A program made the translations under genes and the position numbers. 6,064 nt of DNA from Actinomycetota bacterium (lineage in GTDB: Bacteria > Zhuqueibacterota > Zhuqueibacteria > Residuimicrobiales > Krinioviventaceae): positions 1 to 6,064 of the forward strand of contig JAACEJ010000250.1 in assembly GCA_011682565.1 (NCBI GenBank). The letters run 5' to 3'. The notes under the pieces are model-generated. The model was not told the origin of the DNA. It saw nothing but the letters and a program-made list of their open reading frames with translations, and searched no databases. Below, piece after piece: positions 1 through 5,627 of the stretch (positions within the stretch are counted from its first letter, which is position 1; every line of letters begins with the position of its first letter).

Positions 1-1085
1 AAACCCTGGAAGCTGCGCGCCAGGCCGGAGCGGATTGTATTGTGTTATGTGATACAAACGGCGGTACCCTTGTCAACCGCTTGATTGAGATCATTGAAGA
101 AACACTAAAAAATGACCGCCGCGTGCCCCTGGGCATTCACGCACACAATGACAGCGATCTGGCCGTTGCCAACAGTCTGGCCGCGATTGAAAAAGGGTTA
201 CTCCACGTTCAGGGCACCATCAACGGTTACGGTGAACGCTGCGGCAATGCAAATATTTGCTCGATTATTCCCAATGCAGTTCTCAAAATGAAAGTGGACG
301 TTAACCCGCGTTTAAACCTGAAAGAACTCACCAGTCTTTCGCGCTATGTGAGTGAAACGGCTAATCTGCCGCACCGGGAAGAATCGGCTTTTGTCGGAAA
401 AAGCGCTTTTGCGCACAAGGGCGGCATTCACGTCAGTGCCATCCGCCGCAACCGCCGCACGTATGAACACATCGACCCGGCGCTGGTGGGAAACAGACAG
501 CGCGTTCTCATTTCCGATCAATCGGGACAGAGCAACATTCTCTCCAAAGCGGAAGAACTGGGTCTGGATATTTCCAGCCATCGCGACGAAGTGAAAATCA
601 TTGTCAAGAGGTTGAAAGAACTGGAACACCTTGGCTACCAGTTTGAGGGTGCGGATGGTTCCTTCGAGGTGCTGCTTAAAAAATCTACCGGCCAATACCG
701 TGATTTTTTTAAACTTTTGGCGGTGCGTGTCATCGTCAACAAGCGCGAAAACGGCGAACTCGATTCCGAAGCTGTGCTCAAAATTAAAGTCGGTGATGAA
801 ATTGAACACACAGCCGCTGAAGGAGACGGCCCTGTGGATGCGATGGACAGTGCTTTGCGCAAAGCGCTGGAAAAATTCTATCCCTCTTTGAAAAAGGTGA
901 AACTGGTTGATTATAAAGTTCGCGTCTTGAATAGTGAAGCTGCGACCCGGGCCAAAGTGCGCGTTTTTATTGAAACGGCCGATGAAAATTCTACCTGGGG
1001 TACTGTCGGCGTTTCGGAAAACATTATCGAAGCGAGTTGGCAGGCACTGGTGGACAGCATTAGCTACAAGTTGATGAAAGGCTGA
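1..1085 (+). CDS. cimA: (R)-citramalate synthase, C-terminal ~360 residues (5' end outside window)
   Basis: Condenses pyruvate and acetyl-CoA to (R)-citramalate, the first step of the threonine-independent route to 2-oxobutyrate and isoleucine; cytoplasmic. The open frame runs from the window edge (first full codon at 3) to TGA at 1083-1085. The GTG at 42 is internal, because family-like sequence (GADCIVLCDTNGG) continues upstream of it. Counting from nt 3, the metal-binding HAHND motif is at residues 46-50, NGYGERCGNAN at 74-84 and FAHKGGIH at 136-143. Roughly the last 125 residues form the LeuA-type dimerisation/regulatory domain. The GYGERCGNAN wording and the SYKLMK ending fit the CimA branch better than 2-isopropylmalate or homocitrate synthase; that is family knowledge, not an alignment. 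Full-length members are about 520-540 residues, so about a third is missing. Feedback control by isoleucine through the C-terminal domain is inferred. Confidence 0.9.
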   Translation, partial: TLEAARQAGADCIVLCDTNGGTLVNRLIEIIEETLKNDRRVPLGIHAHNDSDLAVANSLAAIEKGLLHVQGTINGYGERCGNANICSIIPNAVLKMKVDVNPRLNLKELTSLSRYVSETANLPHREESAFVGKSAFAHKGGIHVSAIRRNRRTYEHIDPALVGNRQRVLISDQSGQSNILSKAEELGLDISSHRDEVKIIVKRLKELEHLGYQFEGADGSFEVLLKKSTGQYRDFFKLLAVRVIVNKRENGELDSEAVLKIKVGDEIEHTAAEGDGPVDAMDSALRKALEKFYPSLKKVKLVDYKVRVLNSEAATRAKVRVFIETADENSTWGTVGVSENIIEASWQALVDSISYKLMKG

Positions 1086-1143
1086 ATTTGTTTTCCCGAT
1101 TAAAGAAAAATAAACTGGAATTCCATTACCCAGGCCCGCTTTT

Positions 1144-1187
1144 CCCCATACTCCCTCCTGAAAATTAGATATTTGGGGAGTATGGGG
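1144..1187 (+). terminator. Perfect 12-bp hairpin after cimA, terminator-like but without a U-run
   Basis: CCCCATACTCCC at 1144-1155 is exactly complementary to GGGAGTATGGGG at 1176-1187, with a 20-nt AT-rich loop. A T-G wobble can add one more pair inside the stem. It begins 58 bp after the cimA stop and would fold strongly in the transcript. No T-tract follows (the next bases are TGAATTC), so it is not a textbook intrinsic terminator. It could end or protect the cimA mRNA, be a protein-binding palindrome, or be part of an argJ leader. Confidence 0.4.
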
Positions 1188-1277
1188 TGAATTCTTCAAA
1201 ACCGTCTTTGCACGGATATTTTAATAAAACGAAGGAATCACTGGTACTCCCAAAATTATCTTAAGGATTAATAATTT

Positions 1278-2486
1278 ATGATCAATTATAAACTAGGAGA
1301 TGGATCCGCTACAACGCCAAAAGGATTCAGGGCCAGCGGTATATCCTGTGGAATAAAGGAAAATGGAAAAGATTTAGCCCTTATTGTTAGTGATATATCG
1401 GCGAGCCTGGCGGCAATGTATACCACCAATACTATTCCTGCAGCACCGGTTCTCATCAGCAGGGAGAAAACAAAATCCGGCAGGGCGCAGGCGCTTGTAA
1501 TAAACAGCGGCAATGCCAACGCCTGTACCGGAGAACAGGGACTCGACGATGCCCGGGAAATGATTTCTCTCGTGTCCAAAAATACGGGTATAGATGAGGA
1601 TGATGTTCTTGTTGCTTCGACCGGGATTATCGGCCGGCCGATGCCGATGGACAAGCTCCGCACCGGTATCCCCAAGGCGGCGCGAGCTTTGTCGGCAGAA
1701 GGAGGTGTCGATGCGGCGGAAGCCATCCGCACAACGGATACAAGAGCAAAACATTTTTCCATAGTTTTTGAACTCGACGGGAAAAAGTGCAGCATCGGTG
1801 CGATGGCCAAGGGGAGCGGCATGATCGATCCTAAAATGGCCACGACCATCAACGTGCTGACAACAGATGTGGACATTTCACAAAACCTGCTTCAGCAGGC
1901 ATTGCAGGAAAGTGTGGACATTTCGCTCAACGCACTGACAGTGGACGGCTCCATGAGCACCAACGACTGCATCTTTTTGTTTGCCAATGGAGCCGCGGAC
2001 AACGAGAAAATTATATCCGACAACGAGTCTTTTCAAATTTTTCTCGATGCTTTGAAAACGATTTGTCTTCTCGTTGCCGAAGAACTGGCGCGGGACGGAG
2101 AAGGCGCGACAAAATTAGTATTAATAACGGTAGAAGGCGCGAAAAGCAAAAAGGAAGCACAGCGTGCGGCAAAAGAAATCGCCAACGCGGCGCTGGTGAA
2201 AACCGCCATCTATGGTCGTGATCCGAATTGGGGGCGGGTTGTTGCTGCCATCGGTGGCTCCGGCGTCGACGTGGACCCGGCGGTATTTTCCATCCGTTTC
2301 GCTGGTATTCTTGTTGCGGAAAATGGCTGTGCCGCAGATTATGACGAGGCAGCTATGAAAGAAGCGCTCGACAAAGAAGAAATATCAGTGCAGGTCTCAC
2401 TTGGAGTCGGTGGATACTCTGCTTATGTTTTTACCTGCGACTTAACTCATGAATATGTAACAATTAACGCTGAATACTCAACTTGA
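1278..2486 (+). CDS. argJ: Glutamate N-acetyltransferase / N-acetylornithine transacetylase (ArgJ)
   Basis: Transfers the acetyl group of N2-acetylornithine to glutamate, releasing ornithine and regenerating N-acetylglutamate. Some members also use acetyl-CoA; sequence reading alone cannot settle that here. The 402-residue length is normal. ArgJ is made as a precursor that cleaves itself before a conserved threonine: here KGSGMIDPKMAT (178-189) puts the break between Ala188 and nucleophile Thr189, giving alpha and beta chains. The oxyanion-hole Thr-Gly is at 115-116 (ASTGIIG), DGEGATK at 273-279, DPNWGR at 315-320 and the TCDLTHEYV block at 386-394. TVDGSMSTND (221-230) has Ser225 where Asp is common. 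The ATG at 1278 is preceded by AAGGA (1263-1267) with 10 nt spacing. It follows a 192-bp gap and leads into proC 7 bp later, so it probably opens the transcription unit. Confidence 0.96.
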   Translation: MINYKLGDGSATTPKGFRASGISCGIKENGKDLALIVSDISASLAAMYTTNTIPAAPVLISREKTKSGRAQALVINSGNANACTGEQGLDDAREMISLVSKNTGIDEDDVLVASTGIIGRPMPMDKLRTGIPKAARALSAEGGVDAAEAIRTTDTRAKHFSIVFELDGKKCSIGAMAKGSGMIDPKMATTINVLTTDVDISQNLLQQALQESVDISLNALTVDGSMSTNDCIFLFANGAADNEKIISDNESFQIFLDALKTICLLVAEELARDGEGATKLVLITVEGAKSKKEAQRAAKEIANAALVKTAIYGRDPNWGRVVAAIGGSGVDVDPAVFSIRFAGILVAENGCAADYDEAAMKEALDKEEISVQVSLGVGGYSAYVFTCDLTHEYVTINAEYST

Positions 2487-2491
2487 GGTGA
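2484..2491 (+). promoter_or_regulatory. Ribosome binding site that decides the proC start, overlapping the argJ stop
   Basis: TGAGGTGA contains GAGGTGA, a long match to the consensus Shine-Dalgarno sequence. The argJ stop TGA (2484-2486) lies inside it. GAGG ends 5 nt before ATG 2494, which is good spacing. The possible GTG start at 2488 falls inside the site itself and has no site of its own, so ATG 2494 is preferred. The overlap suggests that ribosomes ending argJ help start proC. Confidence 0.75.
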
Positions 2492-2493
2492 TT

Positions 2494-3345
2494 ATGTTAT
2501 TTTCAAAAAAAATTGCATTTATTGGTTCCGGCAATATGGGCGAAGCGCTGTTGGGCGGTTTACTCAAAGCCAAACTTACAAATCCGGAAAACATCATTGC
2601 AACGGATATTTATGATGAACGACTGGAACATATTAAAAAAAAGTGGGGTGTGCAGACAAGCAAAAACAACATGGAGACAGCAAAGGTTTCAGATATCCTC
2701 GTGCTGTGTGTAAAACCGCAAACGATCAAAGGTGTACTCGAAGAACTGAAACAAGTCATCCGTGATGATCAACTGGTCATTTCGATTTTGGCGGGAATTA
2801 CGACTCAGACGATTAATCATGCTTTGGCGAGCCAAAATCCGGTCATCCGCGTCATGCCCAATATTCCGGCTGTCGTCGATGAAGCGGCTTCCGGAATTTG
2901 CCTGGGTGAATTTGCGAATGATACCGACAAAGAAATCGCCAAAAAGATTTTTAACGCCGTGGGTGAAGTGGAAGTGGTTCTGGAATCGCAGATGGATGTG
3001 ATTACCGGACTGAGCGGCAGCGGGCCGGCTTACATTTACATGATCATCGAGGCACTCACGGACGGCGGCGTGATGATGGGCTTGCCGCGCCATACGGCGA
3101 CACGCCTGGCAACGCAAACGGTCCTCGGTTCCGCCAAACTGGTACGCGAAACAGGCATTCATCCGGCTGTTTTGAAAGACCAGGTAACAACACCGGGCGG
3201 CACCGCTATTTCTGCGATCAAGGAACTTGAATCCAGCGGCTTGCGTCCTATGCTCATTCGCGCGGTGGAAACAGCTACAAATAAATCACGGCAGTTGAGC
3301 GAATTGCTGGAAAAAAAGAACAATGCCGGTGGAAAGCAGAAATGA
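2494..3345 (+). CDS. proC: Pyrroline-5-carboxylate reductase (ProC)
   Basis: Reduces 1-pyrroline-5-carboxylate to L-proline with NAD(P)H, the last step of proline synthesis; cytoplasmic. It has 283 residues from ATG 2494, close to the usual 260-280. The N-terminus carries the Rossmann dinucleotide motif in IAFIGSGNMGEAL (about residues 6-18). RVMPNIPA lies mid-protein. The C-terminal signature includes GLSGSGPAYIY and DQVTTPGGTAISAIKELE, the family hallmark that forms the substrate pocket at the dimer interface. It is 7 bp downstream of argJ and almost certainly co-transcribed. No proA or proB is in the window, so the source of its substrate is not shown; ornithine from the arginine pathway is one possibility. 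Its stop TGA (3343-3345) coincides with the left tip of a palindromic element that appears to have inserted exactly there. Confidence 0.96.
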   Translation: MLFSKKIAFIGSGNMGEALLGGLLKAKLTNPENIIATDIYDERLEHIKKKWGVQTSKNNMETAKVSDILVLCVKPQTIKGVLEELKQVIRDDQLVISILAGITTQTINHALASQNPVIRVMPNIPAVVDEAASGICLGEFANDTDKEIAKKIFNAVGEVEVVLESQMDVITGLSGSGPAYIYMIIEALTDGGVMMGLPRHTATRLATQTVLGSAKLVRETGIHPAVLKDQVTTPGGTAISAIKELESSGLRPMLIRAVETATNKSRQLSELLEKKNNAGGKQK

Positions 3346-3512
3346 GTAATTCGTAAAATGTCGAAAAGCATGTCATCGCGAGGAGCGGAGCGTGAGTTTA
3401 TCCCGAATTGTCGGGGAAGCGATCTTTATAAAACAGCACGTTAGTCGACATCCAGATTGCTTCGCTTCACTCGCAATGACATTCTCGGACTTTTTACGAA
3501 TGACTCAGAAAT
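3337..3512. repeat. 7-bp direct repeat CAGAAAT flanking repeat element copy 1 (possible target-site duplication)
   Basis: CAGAAAT occurs at 3337-3343 and again at 3506-3512, at the two ends of the palindrome 3343-3507. The 4-bp core GAAA (3339-3342 and 3508-3511) abuts the palindrome tips exactly; the other bases are shared with the tips. This is what a mobile element leaves after insertion. Deleting one repeat plus the element gives AAG CAG AAA TAG, a proC stop in the same place. A chance 7-bp match at both edges is unlikely but not excluded. Confidence 0.5.
3343..3507 (+). repeat. Palindromic MITE-like repeat element, copy 1
   Basis: A 165-bp imperfect palindrome without coding capacity. 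The tips TGAGTAATTCGTAAAA (3343-3358) and TTTTACGAATGACTCA (3492-3507) are complementary at 15 of 16 positions. Inner arms TGTCATCGCGAG and CTCGCAATGACA continue the stem, then AGCGGAGC-type and GCTTCGCT blocks. The left arm has an extra ~25 nt carrying a small hairpin, TCCCGA-ATTG-TCGGGG (3401-3416), so the RNA would form a long stem with a side branch. Positions 3361-3428 are identical to 3642-3709 in copy 2. The GTCATTGCGAG/AGCAATCT wording matches a class of dispersed intergenic palindromes common in bacterial genomes, often seen in translation as CERSEAI-like peptides. Such elements lack a transposase and are presumably moved in trans. Confidence 0.85.
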
Positions 3513-3581
3513 AGGATCATCTATGTTTTAAGAGTTAAATTTCGTATAGTTCACCTCTATTCATTTGATAATTAAAAGATT

Positions 3582-3623
3582 GATTTACGAACAAGGATTT
3601 ACGATTTTTGATTTATGAATGAA
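3582..3623 (+). repeat. Three 14-bp imperfect tandem units (GATTTAYGA core)
   Basis: The core GATTTACGA, GATTTACGA, GATTTATGA starts at 3582, 3596 and 3610, exactly 14 bp apart. Each core is followed by five variable bases. The array ends at 3623, where the second palindromic element begins. The unit resembles the TTTTACGAATGA tip of the elements, so it may be degenerate element ends. It could also be a repeated protein-binding site upstream of argC. Confidence 0.55.
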
Positions 3624-3789
3624 TGACAAACTCATAAAAAATCGAAAAGCATGTCATCGCGAGGAGCGGAGCGTGAGTTTATCCCGAATTGTCGGGGAAG
3701 CGATCTTTAGAAAACTGTACCTTATGGTCGACATGCAGATTGCTTCGCTTCGCTCGCAATAACATTTTGGACTTTTTACGAGTAACTTA
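3624..3789 (+). repeat. Palindromic MITE-like repeat element, copy 2
   Basis: A second copy of the proC-proximal element in the same orientation, 281 bp downstream, 166 bp long by alignment. Positions 3642-3709 are identical to copy 1. The right half (3710-3789) is about 83% identical by manual alignment, and the left tip (3624-3641) matches at about 12 of 18 positions. The side hairpin is at 3682-3697. Outer arms are more decayed than in copy 1 and the left edge is uncertain by several bases. ATAAAAA at 3634-3640 and 3789-3795 could be a duplication, but it is low-complexity and lies inside the left arm. The element ends 30 bp before argC. Confidence 0.8.
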
Positions 3790-3819
3790 TAAAAAGAACA
3801 ATATAGGAATCTTTTAATC

Positions 3820-4842
3820 ATGTACAAAGCAGGAATCATTGGCGCAACCGGCTACACGGGTGAAGAACTTTTGCGTATTCTCGCCGGGCATGAAAAAGTG
3901 AGCGTTGAATTTGCTACCTCGGAAAAAGAATGCGGCAATTCTTTGCAAAAAGTATTTCCCCATCTTCCCCATTATAAAAACATGTCTTTTTGCTCTGCGG
4001 AAGAAGCAACCGAAATCAATGTCGATCTCGTTTTTCTTTGCCTGCCGGCAGGGGAATCGGTAAAATGGGCGAAAATATTTTCCGGGAAAAAAACCAAAGT
4101 CGTGGACCTGGGGGCGGATTTTCGTTTTAGTGATCCGAAAATATACCAAAGATGGTACAACATGCCGCATGCCGATCCATCGCTTTTGCAAAAAGCGGTT
4201 TACGGATTGCCCGAATGGCATCGCGATGAAATCAAAAGCGCGGACATTGTCGGCAATCCCGGCTGCTACCCGACAAGCGTGCTGCTGGCTGTAATTCCGT
4301 TTCTCCGCGCCGGACTAGTGGATGATTCGCCGATCATTGTCGATGCCAAATCCGGCGTTTCCGGGGCCGGGAAAACGCCCTCGAAGACGGCACATTACGT
4401 GGAAGCGAATGAAAATATCGGCCCGTACAAAGTCGGTCGCGTGCACCGCCATGTTGGTGAAATGGAAAAGGAATTAAACCTGTATGCGGGCGCAGAACAA
4501 CAGGTTGTTTTTAGTCCGCATTTAACGCCCATGACAAGAGGAATCCTGTCGAGCATATATTTCAGGCTTTCACAAAAGACGGACAAAAACGAATTGCTGG
4601 AGATTCTAAATCAGGCGTACGCCGATGAACCCTTTGTGCACGTATTAAACGACAGATTGCCGGCGACCAGGATGTGCCTGCAAACAAACTATTGTTTTCT
4701 TGGCCTGGAAACGGTTGCCGACACGGACAATGTTGTTCTTTTTTCCGCCATCGACAACCTGGGAAAAGGCGCCAGCACACAAGCAGTGCAGAACATGAAT
4801 TTGATGCTCGGATTGCCGGAGACCATGGGGTTAGGCGCATGA
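3820..4842 (+). CDS. argC: N-acetyl-gamma-glutamyl-phosphate reductase (ArgC)
   Basis: NADPH-dependent reduction of N-acetylglutamyl-phosphate to N-acetylglutamate semialdehyde, third step of arginine synthesis; cytoplasmic. It has 340 residues, normal for the long class. Visible motifs are GATGYTGEE (8-16, NADP-binding turn), FLCLPAGES (72-80), VDLGADFRF (95-103) and GNPGCYPTS (145-153) with catalytic Cys149. VHRHVGE (208-214) carries the likely catalytic histidine, and DNLGKGA is at 312-318. The ATG at 3820 has only a weak site, AGGA at 3805-3808 with 11 nt spacing, so initiation may be modest. Upstream lie the repeat elements; downstream its stop overlaps the argB start in ATGA, indicating coupled translation with the kinase that supplies its unstable acyl-phosphate substrate. 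Confidence 0.97.
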   Translation: MYKAGIIGATGYTGEELLRILAGHEKVSVEFATSEKECGNSLQKVFPHLPHYKNMSFCSAEEATEINVDLVFLCLPAGESVKWAKIFSGKKTKVVDLGADFRFSDPKIYQRWYNMPHADPSLLQKAVYGLPEWHRDEIKSADIVGNPGCYPTSVLLAVIPFLRAGLVDDSPIIVDAKSGVSGAGKTPSKTAHYVEANENIGPYKVGRVHRHVGEMEKELNLYAGAEQQVVFSPHLTPMTRGILSSIYFRLSQKTDKNELLEILNQAYADEPFVHVLNDRLPATRMCLQTNYCFLGLETVADTDNVVLFSAIDNLGKGASTQAVQNMNLMLGLPETMGLGA

Positions 4843-5618
4843 AAAGAAGAATGTTGCTAAAAATCGGCGGCGCGGCATTTGAGGGAAACGCGGAGATTGC
4901 TCATCTTGCGCAAGCGATAAAAATGATCAGCGATATAGAATTTATCATTGTCCATGGCGGTGGCGGCGAAATTTCGCAAGCTCTCAAACAAGCAAACCGC
5001 GGTACAAAGTTTATCGACGGCATCCGCGTTACTGATGAAGAAGACATGCAAATTGTCGAACACGTTCTCTCCGAAAAAGTAAATGAACGCATCGCTTCGG
5101 CGCTGCATGAAAACGGCATTGCCGCGCAGCGACTGTCCGGCAAAACCGACAGCCTGCTTGTTGTGGAACCTCTTCGTCGCAACGGGCACGAGTATGGTTT
5201 CGTCGGAACAGTAACGCAAGTCAATCCGCAGGCGATTTTTTCATCTTTAAGAGAAAGCAAAGTACCGGTGGTTTCCCCTGTTTCCGCGGATGAGGATGGA
5301 CATAGCTTTAATGTCAATGCCGACAGTGCTGCGGCGGCCCTGGCGGCCGGTGCAAAGTGTACCGACCTCGTCTATTTCACCAACGTGCCCGGGGTAAAAA
5401 TCGGTGAAGATCCACAAGCGGCTCTAAGCATTTCCGAGGCAAAAAGGCTGATCGCGGCAGGGATCATCACCGGCGGAATGATTGCCAAAATGGAATCGAT
5501 CTTTGACGTGCTCGATCATGGTGTGGAACGCGTATACATTCTGCAATGGCAGAATGAGGATACACTGGCCGCTCTTATTAAAAACAATTCTATTAACGGC
5601 ACAATCATAAAACGTTGA
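4839..5618 (+). CDS. argB: Acetylglutamate kinase (ArgB), short form
   Basis: Phosphorylates N-acetylglutamate with ATP, second step of arginine synthesis; amino-acid kinase family. From ATG 4839 it has 259 residues, close to the 258 of E. coli ArgB. Lys8 with Gly10-Gly11, the HGGGGE loop (39-44), Arg63 in GIRVTDEE, NVNAD (158-162, Asp162) and GGMIAKM (212-218, Lys217) fit the family's substrate, ATP and catalytic positions. The open frame extends upstream to 4674 inside argC, but that segment is not kinase-like, so ATG 4839, overlapping the argC stop, is chosen; ATG 4851 is a second option. The protein lacks the N-terminal helix and the C-terminal HxxxxEIFT-type segment of arginine-inhibited kinases, so it is probably not arginine-inhibited (inference). 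argD follows after 9 bp. Confidence 0.93.
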   Translation: MKRRMLLKIGGAAFEGNAEIAHLAQAIKMISDIEFIIVHGGGGEISQALKQANRGTKFIDGIRVTDEEDMQIVEHVLSEKVNERIASALHENGIAAQRLSGKTDSLLVVEPLRRNGHEYGFVGTVTQVNPQAIFSSLRESKVPVVSPVSADEDGHSFNVNADSAAAALAAGAKCTDLVYFTNVPGVKIGEDPQAALSISEAKRLIAAGIITGGMIAKMESIFDVLDHGVERVYILQWQNEDTLAALIKNNSINGTIIKR

Positions 5619-5627
5619 GATTTGAAA

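Larger units (their letters stand above)
3346..3819. other. 474-bp gene-free region between proC and argC
   Basis: I see no credible gene here. It holds two palindromic elements, a 116-bp AT-rich spacer (3508-3623) and a 30-bp argC leader (3790-3819). The spacer has a TATAGT at 3545-3550 that resembles a -10 box, but no convincing -35 lies 15-19 bp upstream, so no promoter is called. Short open frames in both directions cross the repeats and encode repeat-type peptides only. If argCBD has its own promoter, the spacer or copy 2 must contain it; otherwise transcription reads through from argJ-proC. Confidence 0.7.

Noticed and set aside
1188..1198. TGAATTCTTCA as a possible arginine-repressor box upstream of argJ.
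   Set aside because: The half-sites TGAA/TTCA are only 3 bp apart, too close for the usual ARG box layout, and no second box is nearby.
312..1199. Long open frame on the - strand (295 codons) opposite cimA.
   Set aside because: It is antisense to a clearly conserved coding region and its protein shows no recognisable domain. It is a codon-bias shadow.
1202..1222. CCGT-CTTTGC-ACGG followed by ATATTTT as a terminator before argJ.
   Set aside because: The stem is only 4 bp and the T-run is interrupted, so it is too weak to call.
2488..2493. GTG start for proC two codons upstream of ATG 2494.
   Set aside because: It overlaps the Shine-Dalgarno sequence that serves ATG 2494 and has no site of its own.
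3545..3550. TATAGT as a -10 box for argC.
   Set aside because: No acceptable -35 sequence lies at the right distance, and such hexamers are expected by chance in AT-rich DNA.
3343..3789. Possible CRISPR array or transposon with its own gene.
   Set aside because: There are only two long palindromic copies, no short regular repeat-spacer pattern, and no transposase frame.
3654..3839. 61-codon frame on the - strand containing a CERSEAI-like peptide.
   Set aside because: It is a translation of palindromic element copy 2 plus the antisense of the argC start; such peptides are a known artefact of this repeat type.
4674..4838. N-terminal extension of the argB frame (55 codons) into argC.
   Set aside because: The extension reads through conserved argC sequence in another frame, is rich in Arg, His and Cys, and is unlike any kinase N-terminus. 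ATG 4839 gives the standard family length.
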